A DNA stretch of 64,000 nucleotides. Source: Fragilaria crotonensis (Eukaryota > Bacillariophyta > Fragilariophyceae > Fragilariales > Fragilariaceae). The position numbers and the translations under genes were made by a program. Shown one piece after another: positions 1-10,372 of this stretch; position 1 is the stretch's first letter; each line of letters opens with the position of its first letter. Under the pieces are notes generated by a model, which made no database searches, was not told the DNA's origin, and saw nothing but the letters and a program-made list of their open reading frames with translations. The DNA lies in the NCBI GenBank assembly GCA_022925895.1, contig JAKSYS010000010.1, forward strand, positions 1-64,000, in the 5' to 3' direction.

Positions 1-657
1 TAACCCCTAACCCCTAACCCCTAACCCTAACCCCTAACTCCCTAACCCTAACCCCTAACCCCTAACCCCTAACCCCTAACCCCTAACCCTAACCCCTAAC
101 CCCCTAACCCTAACCCCTAACCCTAACCCTAACCCTAACTCCCTAACCCCTAACCCCTAACCCTAACCCCTAACCCTAACTCCCTAACCCCTAACCCCTA
201 ACCCTAACCCTAACCTCCTCCTCTCCTAACCCCTAATCCCTAACCCTAACCCTAACCCTAACTCCCTAACCCCTAACCCCTAACCCTAACCCTAACCCCT
301 AACCCCTAACTCCTAACCTCAACCCCTAACCCCTAACCCTAACCCTAACCCTAACCCTAACCCCTAACCCTAAACCCTAACCCCTAACCCTAACCCCTAA
401 CCCTAACCCTAACCCTAACCCCTAACCCCTAACCCTAACCCTAACCCCTAACCCTCTAACCCCTAACCCCTAACCCCAACCCCTAACCCTAACCCCTAAC
501 CCCTAACCCTAACCCCTAACCCCTAACCCTAACCCCTAACCCTAACCCCTAACCCCTAACCCCTAACCCTAACCCTAACCCCAACCCTAACCCCTAACTC
601 CCTAACCCTAACCCCTAACCCCTAACCCTAACCCTAACCCCTAACCCCTAACCCCTA
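1..657. repeat. Telomere: mixed CCCTAA / CCCCTAA repeat
   Basis: The window opens with about 657 bases of C-rich telomere repeat, so the chromosome end is at the left. The G-strand units are TTAGGG and TTAGGGG in irregular mixture, with variants such as TTAGGGAG (seen as CTAACTCC) and one break at about 212-235. A longer block, beginning AACTCCCTAACCCCTAACCC, recurs near 137, 178 and 260, which points to copying of multi-unit blocks. Telomere ends abruptly at about 657. Confidence 0.97.
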
Positions 658-1305
658 ATCATCGTGGAGGACACCGGGTGCAGCCACACGAGGGCTATGG
701 AGTGGATGCACCCCGTGGTACTCGAAGGTATGGCGTGCCTGCTGGTGATGCCAATCGTGGAGATTCGTGGGTTGGCTTATCACGTGGACGCGGATCGTAC
801 CGGAAAAGCGGTGGTGGGAAGACGGTTGTCGATCAGGCTTCCAATGTCTTCGGAAGCGAACGCGAAAGAGATGTGCAGCGATAAGTTGTGAAATTCATAA
901 ATGCGTTATCGTTCACCTTACTGGAATTCTAGCTCCATGAGTGAACATAACCTATTGTCTAGCAATATGTGGGTGTTGGTAGTTTCGTTGCCTGGGAGGT
1001 CAAGAACTGACAAAATGATGCTTCAGACGTGTAAATTTGTTCGATATACGCCTGGAAGGTACCGGGCGGTTTCGCTTGGAGGAAGTTTTGCGATAGTAAT
1101 CGTCGCAATCGGCCCTTCACGGGGCAGCTGTTGATGGAAACGACAGGACTGATAATTCCGTTAACCATTCGTATTGGAGGAGTGCTTGATGATGGCATGA
1201 TGGGAATGATGAGTTTGTTATGGATGAGCCGTGATGTTTGTGTGCCTGTGAAACAAAGTCATAGCCGGGAGCCGCGCCAATTTCGCTAGTACTGAATTCT
1301 ACTTG
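658..1305. other. Subtelomeric sequence without a recognisable gene
   Basis: This stretch joins the telomere to the first ~165-bp cassette. Only short overlapping open frames (under 80 codons) occur, on both strands, with no recognisable domain. I see no repeat shared with the rest of the window and no gene I can support. Confidence 0.6.
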
Positions 1306-1481
1306 GATCGATCGTAACTCCCGACGTACAAAATCGAGCGTCCAACGTAGGAATCATTACTGGGGGATCCCTCTCGACGTACAAAAATGTCCCTCCCGAC
1401 GTACAAAATCACTCCCGACGTATCTAATAAAAGTATCCATACCTTATGATAATTTATTGACATAAAAGCTCGCCCCCTTAG
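1306..1481 (+). repeat. ~165-bp CTCC-GACG cassette, copy 1 (ends GCCCCCTTAGGG)
   Basis: Copy 1 of a repeat seen five times in the first 32 kb. It holds several imperfect copies of a core CTCCCGACGTA spaced 20-40 bases apart and finishes with GCCCCCTTAGGG, after which the sequence is unrelated to what follows the other copies. It is closest to copy 3 (12643-12809). Function unknown. The clustered short cores near one end resemble the subterminal binding repeats of some DNA transposons, but this is inference. Confidence 0.7.
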
Positions 1482-2156
1482 GGAATCAAAACTACTCACC
1501 TAAGTAGATCCATTCCCATTTCAAATTAGCGATGCCCATTTCAAACATCTCTAATTAATCCAAAAATCATTTTGAATGAGTTTAAGTCTCATCCACATCA
1601 AACCCGAGACTGTTAAGTAACTCCCCACACAATTTGAAATGAGAAACAACTTATCTGTTGTTACCAACACTCTCTGTGTTTCTAATCTCATTTCAAACGC
1701 GACCTCATCCAAGACCAAAGAGATGAGAATCCAATTCACTCCAACATTCACTTTTCATTTCATTTCCTTCTCACAATTGTCAATTTAGTACATTCATTAA
1801 GCCTACATTTTTCCTTCCTGTAAAATATTCCAGCCTCACCATAGTCAACCATGATTGATCACCATGGCGAAACTATCGGCGAACCTGTCATCCGTCCTTT
1901 GTCCGTTGCTCAGTACTCGAGTACCGACCACTGTACCACCGTACAGCGGTCCATTAACTCGAGTACTATCAACTTCTGATACGATGCGATATGTAGAAGT
2001 ATCTAGTACACTATAGTGTGCTTTCGCCTACTGTACAGTATGATCTACTCGGAGTATGCAATCATAACATGTTCCCATTTTACATTATGCAGTACTACGG
2101 TACTGCGTAGCAGAATGCACACGCGTGCATGCTAAAGAACGTACTACCCCACTTCC
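1482..2156. other. AT-rich intergenic sequence
   Basis: No open frame of useful length and no domain is visible. The stretch contains several repeats of the phrase CCCATTTCAAA near 1515-1550, and the palindromic GTACT/AGTAC-rich text common in the intergenic DNA of this window (about 1910-2110). I see no gene. Confidence 0.5.
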
Positions 2157-2440
2157 CATGACTAGTTATTGAATAAAAATAGTATTCGATAACTCGCCAT
2201 ATCCCACAAATGGCGAGTTATCGATTACAATGCGTATTCGATAACTCACCATATCCAACACATGACTAGTTATATCGAATAAAAATAGTATTCGATAACT
2301 CGCCATATCCCACAAATGGCGAGTTATCGATTACGATGCGTATTCGATAACTCACCATATCCAAACACATGACTAGTTATCGATTAAATATCGTAATCGA
2401 AAACTCATCATAATCAACACATGACTAGTTATCAAATGGA
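2157..2440. repeat. 52-bp satellite, block 1
   Basis: The phrase CATGACTAGTTAT recurs at 2157, 2261, 2368 and 2420, spacings of 104, 107 and 52, which shows a 52-bp unit partly organised as 104-bp dimers. Units contain the inverted arms GATAACTCGCCAT and ATGGCGAGTTATC (13-bp perfect arms around 2187-2227), so the DNA or its transcript could fold into hairpins. The same family makes up the arrays at 31607-31924 and 33118-33250. Confidence 0.85.
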
Positions 2441-3524
2441 ACGAAACGGTCCTGCTGAGTTGGTATAAATCGATTTGCAGAAGCATTTTGGAGTTTCCAA
2501 TCATTGTTGTTATGTGCACCGACGCCGTATTTCATACTGTATTTCCACCAAAAATAGTCCAATTGAAGATCTGAAACAAGCGACGATGAGACAAAAGACC
2601 CTCAAACAAAGTTTGATAGTAGGCTATCGAACGAAACGTACCGGTTAACGATGCAAACAGCTGAATGGCGAACGAATTTCGAGTTTTGAATCGTGATTGC
2701 CATGTTGACCATCTTTGCATTTCATTATCTATCTTCACCAAAAATAATCCAATTGAAAATCTGAAACAACGGACGATGAGACAAATAACCCTCGAACAAA
2801 GTTTGATAGTAGGTCATCGAACGAAACGTACCGGTTAAGGATGCAATCAACAGAATGGCGAACGAATTTCAAGTTTTGAATCGTGATTGCCATGTTGACC
2901 ATCTCTGCATTTCATTATCCATCTTCACCAAAAATAGTCCAATTGAAAATCTGAAACAACGGACGTTGAGACAAATCATCCCCGAACAAAGTTTGATTGT
3001 AGTCCATCGAATGAAACGTACCGGTTAATGATGCAAACAGCTGAATGGCGAACGAATTTCGAGTTTTGAATCGTGATTGGCATGTTGACCACCTCTGCAT
3101 TTCATTCTCTATCTTTACTAAAAATAGTCTGATCAAAAATCTGAAACGACGGACGTTGAGAATAATCAACCTCGAACAAAGTTTGACAGTAGGTGAGCGA
3201 ACGAAACGTACCAGAAGAGGATGCAAATATCAGAATCGAGAACGAAATTCGTGTTTTTAATGGTGACTGGCATTTCGACCACCTCTGCATTTCATGCTGT
3301 ATCTTTACGAATAGAAGTCAAATTCAAAATCTGAAACGACGGACGTTAAGAGGGATGAAACACAAAGAATGTTGCACAGTAGTTCTTTGAACAAAACGCA
3401 CATGCCGAGTTTGTAAACTACATTTTGCAGCACAAATTTTGAGTTGTCGGTCTGGTGTAACAAGGGTGCAACATGGGAGAAAAAGGTATCAAAACCAGAA
3501 TTGAATGTACCACAGAACGCGTAG
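2441..3524. repeat. 190-bp satellite, block 1 (about six units)
   Basis: The landmark GAACGAAACGTACCGGTTAA and its variants recurs every 190 bases exactly (CCGG-equivalent at 2451, 2641, 2831, 3021, 3211 and 3401). The central units are about 90 percent alike and the outer ones are more decayed. 190 is not a multiple of three and the open frames within are not conserved, so this is satellite rather than coding sequence. It directly abuts the 52-bp array on the left and cassette copy 2 on the right. Confidence 0.92.
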
Positions 3525-3691
3525 GTTCTCCATAGCTCCCAATGCAAATTTCCTTAAGTAATCAGTGGCTCTTGATGCAGAAAAATGGCTCCCGATGCAA
3601 ATTTGCCTAAGAAAAATGGCTCCTGATGTATCAAGTAAATATATTTATGCCTGAGGAAAATTTATCTAGTTCGAACCCCGCCCCCTTAGGG
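3525..3691 (+). repeat. ~165-bp CTCC-GATG cassette, copy 2
   Basis: Several imperfect copies of GCTCCYGATGYA are followed by the tail AAATTTATCTAGTTYGAACCCC and the terminal GCCCCCTTAGGG. It shares the tail with copies 4 and 5. The right edge abuts LINE-1 in the middle of its RNase H code: the retrotransposon reading frame runs into the cassette and stops there (stop codon at 3666-3668), so the cassette edge is the truncation point of LINE-1. Confidence 0.75.
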
Positions 3692-6600
3692 ATAATAATG
3701 CATATCCTTCCGCTCGAAACGATGTAGGTCGAGGACCCCGAGCCGGACCCATACCGGTGGCAACTCGCGTACCGTCCGATGCACTGAGCGCCCAGCCAAA
3801 TGAGCCTTGTGTGTTGTACCTGACGGAACCATCACTCACGGCACAAAATCCCGGCGTCAGCATTGTACATAGTGTATATGGATCCGCTAACATTGTTGTA
3901 TGATATAAAAGATCCACTTCCCATGAGTCCAGGGAGCGAATGAACTCGTCAAAGGTTGCACATACTTGCGGAGGTGGAGGAGAGACATATCGGCCGCTCT
4001 GAGCGAGGTTGGGACTCCAAGCGTCTTGGGTGATATGATAAGATACATCGGTTGGGTGTGCATCAATCGGTAAGTCGTCAAATGGTATTGCTGTATTTGT
4101 TCTCGTGTGATACCGTTGGTGACCTCGTTTATAGATGTGATATGAGCCATGCATACGAATTGCCAGTCGGGATCCAAATGAATATGCAAAGTGACGTTGA
4201 CGTTGTGCACGACGTGGAAGCTTCCATGATCCTAGAGGTTGATAAAGCTTCCCTGTTGCGTCGCTCCATAGGGTATTTGCCTTTTTCCACAGCTTCCATT
4301 CCGCATCGGACGGACGATCCTGGTTTACGCGGACGCACTGTGTGACACTGCTGTATAGAGAGAATTGTCCTTCTCGTTTGCTCATGTCTAATTGTAGCCC
4401 GTTGTTTGTGGAAATATCAGAGACGGTTACAGCCTGCAGATATAACCTGCAATAGTTGATACGGCGTATTTGAGCTGGCTGGAATTGGCGCGACTCAAGG
4501 ACGTGATCCATCAAGTACGAATCGTGCTCTCGTTGTAACGGTGGAATACCGGGATCGTCTACTTCAATAGTTGCGTCGATCGTTGATAAGAACGTGCGAA
4601 GAGACGCAATCCATTTTGATTCCAAGTGTGGCATGCTAGTGTGAACGTCCTGGAGAATCGATTGGGAGGTACCAGCTGTCATATGTGTCCATGCTAATGC
4701 ACACCGCAACAATTTTCCTGTTGTCGAATGTTGTCGCTAGTGCCGTAGAAATGTCATTACTTGTCCGACGCCTTGTTGTACGTAGAGATGGCCGAAACTG
4801 GCACCTCCGTACTCTAATGGTCCATACAAGATCTCCCGCTTTGTGTGTCGATTATAGCCACACTTTGCTATGATAATTTGCATGGCGCTTCGTTGGACTC
4901 GATCGAGTTGTGCGTATGTCAGGGATGAGCATGCCAAGGGGTATCCGACACTCGGTAAGTAACATGCGTAATAATATGTCCACGTTTCCAATGGTGTCAT
5001 TTGACATTTCCATAAGAATGCCGTACTCTCGTCACTTTTCTCCCTCATCTTTTTATACTGAGTGTATTGAGAGCCTGCCGGTTCTTTGTAGTGGCCTAGT
5101 GTTTTATGAGCCGAGAAGGGGGACAAAAACTCGAGATGATGTTCTGCATGAGTGAATGGGTCGATCACTGAAATGGGATTTGGTACCAGAATCTTGTTAC
5201 TCGTGAGTACTGGGTCTCCTTGGATAGAAAATTGCCACGCTGCCAAGTGACAAGAACATTTCGAGAGCTCCAAAGCTCCTCCACTAGCTCCTAGGAGATT
5301 GGACCAAGCTTGAGCATTTGTTTTCAATTTTTGTATCATTGTTGGGAGTGTGTCGGGTGTTTCGTCCTCCATGAAACAATTTGTCTGTCCGTTACTGTCA
5401 TCCACAAAACCAATCATTCCAATCGTCATGTGCTCTGATCTATCCGGACGGCAATACTGAGCACTGTGTGATATTTCTTCATAACAATCAAATAAGACAC
5501 TTGACAAGAAACACCAGATCATCGGGGAGTTTCCGCTTCCTTGTCCTGTTCCGTAGATTGGCCATTCGTCCGAATGTGTATAGCCTGTTTCTGCTAGGCC
5601 ACTATCGGTGCGAATGTGATATTCTGCGAGTTGTAATGTTTTTGCATTCGTCAATGTCGAAAACGGAGAAACGCCAAACTTTTTACTAACCATCATGGCA
5701 AGGTTTGGAATAATACGGTCGTAACATGCTGTTGCGTCGTAATTTGTTTGCACCAGCATTTTTCGTGAGGCTCGGGATATCTCAAACTGCAGTTCTTCGA
5801 TGAGTACCGGATCCTGTGCATTGCGACGCGGACGAGATCCATATTGTCCTTCGTTCAATTCCCGCAAAGCTTCTGCTTGATATAATGCAATCCGCCATTT
5901 TATTCCCAACGTCAGGTTGTAATCAGCCTCATAGATGTGAATGACCCGGGTACGATGGATGCGAACATTGTTTTTGTCCTTAAATAATATGGTGTTTGCC
6001 ACTGTATGCCAACGACGATAAGTATAGCCGCGCTCAAGGGCATAGTTCAACATCCGAACATGAAGCTCCAATAATTGTTGTTGCATTCGATTCCATTTGT
6101 CTTGTTTTCCCCGAAGTTCTGTGTCATCAGTATCGATGTCAGAATACTTGTGGCGCGATATTAATGCTTTATAATGTCCCAAATGTAGTCCCGATGGTGA
6201 CGTTGTCGTGGATTCGGTCCAAACTTTTAATTTGCTGATATACTCATCCGTTGAAATTGTTGGGTGCGTTTGCAAAGCTGCCATTTCAGCCGTCTGTTTC
6301 AAATGTTGCACCAATAACCTCACGTTGGATTCCAGTTGTGAACAATCGTATGTTCCATCCAATATAGAAGCACTGGCGTGGCCATCTCCGCAAAAACCTA
6401 AATCCCCTGAAAGCGGTGGGACGGTAAAAGGAGTACCATGCGCTTGCCCAAAATGATCGCGATTGCGCTGTTGTAAATGCTGTAAAACTTCTGTCGGAAC
6501 ATCGATTTGGCGCCAATGTATACATGTTTTTGGATCTGCACCTGGGATATCTGGAATTTCGATGCGTGTGATACCTTGACGCGTGCCTGGATTGCGTAAC

Positions 6601-8426
6601 TTCCTGAGCTTGGAGAACAATTCTTTGACATCTTCTGCCTTTCGTAGTCTGCGAAGTCGTTTAGCTGATGTGTGGTCTGACGCGAGCGCTGATGTTTCCA
6701 AATCCTTAATTTTTTGTGTACGTTCAGCGTCCCGTCGGGAATAACTTTCTTTAACAATTTGACGCACATCCGCCTTGGCCTGGCGAAGTTGCGCAGTACA
6801 TTCCTGCAGAGTCATGGATGTGGGGAATTCCTCTAACTCAAATGGTGAGATTGATTGATATTCCTGCAACTGGACGTCATGATCGATTCCTGTTTTCCAC
6901 TGAGAAATGCATTTCGAAAAGAATGATGCACGGCGACGGGCTGCCACTAACTCAAGGGACCAAGCGGGACTACCAAACTTTTTCATCTGTTTTTCTGCGG
7001 CAAGGCTCGCGGCCAAAATATCTTTATCCAACCTCTCGGCATATTCGTGACGGTTCCCAGGGTGATCCAAGCGTTCCATGCGTTCAAATGCATTATGCTG
7101 GACCAGCAAATCATATTTTGTTTCGATGTATTGAGTCACTTGTGAAATGTTGCTCGTGCGTAAGGTTCGCGCTGCTTGACTTTCGAGGGACTGGGTTGGT
7201 GTTCCCAATAAAGTAACTGTGTCAAAATTAAGGAAATACGCGCGGTGGTCCGTGTGAAATCGAGCGTTGAATGATTCATATCCAGCTCGTCTCAAGGAGT
7301 TTGCAACATGATTTGTTGCAAGTGCATAATCTAAGCGGGTACGTCCTCTAGCGTATGTAGCTGGCGGTATGCTGGAGTGGCGGGCTGCCATAAGATCAAT
7401 CAATTGGAAGTCTGCAGCAAGTTTTGGCATTCCGTCTGGGTCGTGTCCGAACGGTTCATTGAAATCGCCCACAAGCAGAATTTCATGACCTTTCTCTCGA
7501 TACTTTTGAATATATGAAGACAGATCTCGACGAAATGCTGTTCTGGGATTTAATATGGTATCCTGCGCACTCATTAATAATGACTTCTGTTGCGACGCCG
7601 CTGTGATACTCCCTGTAACAATTGCTGTCCCAACTACTTGGTAGGCTGAAATAACTGTAACGTGCAATCCATTGCGTCCCTGTAACGTTTGACTAACCCA
7701 GCGTCCCCATTTGTCTTTTTCTTGGTGCTGTATTTTTCCCGTCACATCTCCTGCGCTAACGATGAACGTTCCTCCAGGCTTGTACGTATTTGTAAAGGGA
7801 ATTGGTGTTGTTCCAAAAATAACCCGAGAACGACGCCAATGCTGGCGACTGGTGGAATAGAGGATACTGCGGACTTGGGTCTGATCGGAGTCCAGATTAT
7901 GTTCTTGTCCGCACATCATATCTGCCTGGACTTCTTTTTGGACTTCGCAAACTGTATCGAATTGCCCTCCTCGTCGATCGAGACTTAATCCGTTGACATT
8001 CATAGCGTATATCCGCGTGTGGTGTTCAGACTTTTCCTGTAATGTGTCGCCCCACGGTTCATTGGCACGTTGATTCTCTATAGTGAGAAGGATTGGTCGG
8101 TTACCATCAGGTACTGGAAGGTCTTGTCCGCGCCTTCGTTGAAACAAGTTGGTCCACTGTGTTGTCGCTTCTTGCAATGCTGTTGGGTGTATCGGGACGG
8201 AGGCTGGAGGCGGATGTGCTGGAGCTATCCGTTGTGTTGGTTGTATACGTTGACGAAATGTGTGCCAGATCGTTTGTATCGGTGTCAATGGTTGGATCCT
8301 GATGGTATTTGGTGTGCTATTGAGATGTGGGAGTGCGTTTGGTGTCGAACTGATATCTGGTATGTTTTGGTTTGGTGGGACATCCTCATGTACCACATTT
8401 GGGTTTTGCATTGCGTACTCACTCAT
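3692..8426 (-). pseudogene. LINE-1 ORF2: AP-endonuclease / reverse transcriptase / partial RNase H, one nonsense codon
   Basis: ORF2 would copy the element RNA at a nicked target site. From the ATG at 8426 the N-terminal third is an APE-type endonuclease: MNVNGL, GQEHNLD, LLVGDFNEPF and the HTDHRAYF motif carry the usual Asn, Glu, Asp/Asn and Asp-His residues. The reverse transcriptase follows, with TTSPSGLHLGHYKAL, TNYDATACYDRIIP (first catalytic Asp), GTGQGSGNSP and the FVDD box (near 5396). The frame stops at a TAG (4737-4739), where LINE-2 has Trp (FLRHW), so a single TGG-to-TAG change explains it. The same frame then reads on to the RNase H start (AVSDGSV and FRAEGYALLS, giving the Asp and Glu), where the element is cut off at 3691. 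It is therefore a recently active copy, now broken twice. Confidence 0.9.
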
Positions 8427-10282
8427 TTCATTGGTGATGATGGCGTATCTGTCGCCGCCAGGGCTGACAAATACTTATGGGAATCTTGTAGATCCTTTTC
8501 ATCGGTGAACAACTTTTTTCCCGGAGTGGCGCGCACGTCTTGGCGCTTCTCACTCGGAGGGTTGTCGTCTGCATTTTCTGCAGCGTTTCGTTTATTGTCT
8601 GGATTTGGAACTGTGGTCGCTAGAGCTAGCTTGAACTGTTGGATCATATCCTGCATGTCTCTTCGCAATTCATGAATTTCCAGTTTTGTCTGGATTGCTT
8701 CGAGTTTGAGCGTTTCGGTTGCTTCTTCTTGAAATGTTGCCTTTACCTTAGCCGTCTGGGTTTCTTGAACCCTCTGTGCAATATCATCCAACCTTTGAGC
8801 CTTAAGTTGTTCAATTTCGAGTCGTTGGGCGGCAATAATCTGATTTGCATGATCAGCAGCAGCTTGATGAGCTTCCGTCATTGTTTCGAGGTCATTCTTT
8901 CTGACATAATCGGCGTATGTTTTTGTATCTGAGATCTCTGATATAGATGCTTTTGTCTGTGAATCCGAAGGAGCTCCTGTTTGTGGCGATTGTGTACGGG
9001 GGATATCAATGTCAGCGTACGTAAATACTTTTGTAGCATTGATACTGTTTGCAAAATAATCATCGTCTTGGCCCGTTGGTAGGTCCATTGACATAAAAGA
9101 AGCGTTACTTTGAGTCATCCATGAGTTTTCCCCACTTGAAAGGCCATCATCATACAATGGTTTGACACGTGCGGGACCCGCAAATTGATCGTCCCAGGGT
9201 TGAGCGTCGCTCGGAATTTCGTTTTTAACCCAGTTTCCCAACGACGATGACAATGTCTGTCTTGCTGCTTTAAACAACTCTTTATCGACAAGGACACTAT
9301 AACGCCCCAGATCGTGGACCTTAGGAGAAGGGAGGATTTCCTTGACACCAGCTGTTTGTAGAATGCGGTCTTGGAGGTAAAACATCATGTCATCGGTAAT
9401 GTTTTGTAAAATGATAACCATTGTTGAGGTTAGCAATTTTGTCTGGTATCGAATCGCTTTTTCATAACCTTCCGGGTACTTGCGGCGCAGTGTGTATGGA
9501 GCAAACTCAGGAGTAGTACCAACCAATGACTTCAATACCTGCAACATCTTGACGGAGTCTTCACTGAGGACTTCGATGGCATACGCTTTTGTGGAGACAG
9601 TGTGAGTTGCGTGGCGAATTTGGGGAGAGGTGAACACGAAGCGGAAGATTGGGATTTTGATCTTGTTAGCCAAGGGTTTAGAATGAAGGTGTGTATTGAA
9701 CTTAGCTGCGGCTTGACTGCGGTTAAAGAATGATGGGTCGTGTCCAGTAACAAATCCAAGACGAGTAGTATCCCATTGTGTTTCGTCCCACTGATGGTCC
9801 GTCACATAACACTGGTAATCTTTCATTATCTTGCTGACACTTGGAGTTGCTTTGATCTTACTGATACTTTCGTTGGTAATGATGCGATGGAGAATGTAAT
9901 AGGTAGTATTGCGACGGTCATCTCGTCCTGTAGATTTCTGGTACAATTTGAATTGTTTCTGATGAATGGTTTGATCAGTCCACTTCAACGGGTCAATATC
10001 TTCAACATGTTGGTTTTGGTTGTTCATAATGATCACATCAGTACCAAATGCAGCCTGAACGGCCTGCATCCAATGGGTATGGATGATGCTAGGTGCGATT
10101 TTATGTTGTGTGGTTCCGGAGTACACGAAACTGAATTTGAGGACTTTTGAGATCATCTGCGATTCGTTTTCGTTGCTCGTTTTACCGTTGTTGACAGTCA
10201 CATCAGACATGTCATCGTGACTAGCTGGATTGGCATGAGACTTGCCGGGGTCGTGGGATTTACCATGAGAAGTTTTCGACAT
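8423..10282 (-). CDS. LINE-1 ORF1 protein (619 aa, unknown fold)
   Basis: First ORF of LINE-1. The start chosen is the ATG at 10282 (MSKTSHGKSH), because the frame upstream lies in the 5' UTR that LINE-2 shares and then in the interrupted transposase gene. The protein resembles LINE-2 ORF1 along its length, for example the stretches HTHWMQAVQAAFGTDV and QFKLYQKSTG against HTQWLRIITSSFGNDV and QFKLHQKSAG. I recognise no RRM and no CCHC knuckle. Residues of about 480-585 are rich in Glu, Gln, Leu and Ala in a coiled-coil pattern, followed by a basic tail. By position it should be the RNA-binding or particle-forming partner of ORF2, but that is inference. It is uninterrupted. The stop TGA overlaps the ORF2 ATG (ATGA at 8423-8426), suggesting translation by termination and re-initiation. 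Confidence 0.85.
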   Translation of the reverse strand: MSKTSHGKSHDPGKSHANPASHDDMSDVTVNNGKTSNENESQMISKVLKFSFVYSGTTQHKIAPSIIHTHWMQAVQAAFGTDVIIMNNQNQHVEDIDPLKWTDQTIHQKQFKLYQKSTGRDDRRNTTYYILHRIITNESISKIKATPSVSKIMKDYQCYVTDHQWDETQWDTTRLGFVTGHDPSFFNRSQAAAKFNTHLHSKPLANKIKIPIFRFVFTSPQIRHATHTVSTKAYAIEVLSEDSVKMLQVLKSLVGTTPEFAPYTLRRKYPEGYEKAIRYQTKLLTSTMVIILQNITDDMMFYLQDRILQTAGVKEILPSPKVHDLGRYSVLVDKELFKAARQTLSSSLGNWVKNEIPSDAQPWDDQFAGPARVKPLYDDGLSSGENSWMTQSNASFMSMDLPTGQDDDYFANSINATKVFTYADIDIPRTQSPQTGAPSDSQTKASISEISDTKTYADYVRKNDLETMTEAHQAAADHANQIIAAQRLEIEQLKAQRLDDIAQRVQETQTAKVKATFQEEATETLKLEAIQTKLEIHELRRDMQDMIQQFKLALATTVPNPDNKRNAAENADDNPPSEKRQDVRATPGKKLFTDEKDLQDSHKYLSALAATDTPSSPMK

Positions 10283-10372
10283 GGTCGAGAGCGTTGGATA
10301 GGAGGGGCTACGCACGTAACCCGTAGAGATTTTACTATGACTTTTCAACTTCACTAGAGTTAAAAATCTAAA

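Larger units (their letters stand above)
3692..10372 (-). mobile_element. LINE-1: non-LTR retrotransposon, 3'-truncated
   Basis: On the minus strand this element has a 5' UTR (about 10372-10283) homologous to that of LINE-2, then ORF1 and ORF2 joined by an ATGA stop/start overlap. The order in ORF2 is AP-endonuclease, reverse transcriptase, then the beginning of RNase H. The 3' end, including the rest of RNase H and the CCHC region present in LINE-2, is missing where cassette copy 2 begins. The 5' edge falls inside the Plavaka-like transposase gene, so LINE-1 inserted into that gene. No target-site duplication can be read because the 3' end is lost. Confidence 0.9.

Noticed and set aside
3660-3691. 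GGGGTTCGAAC on the minus strand of the cassettes looked like a Pol III B-box
   Set aside because: No A-box at a fitting distance; copies 4 and 5 change the key bases. Not called as a tRNA-derived SINE.
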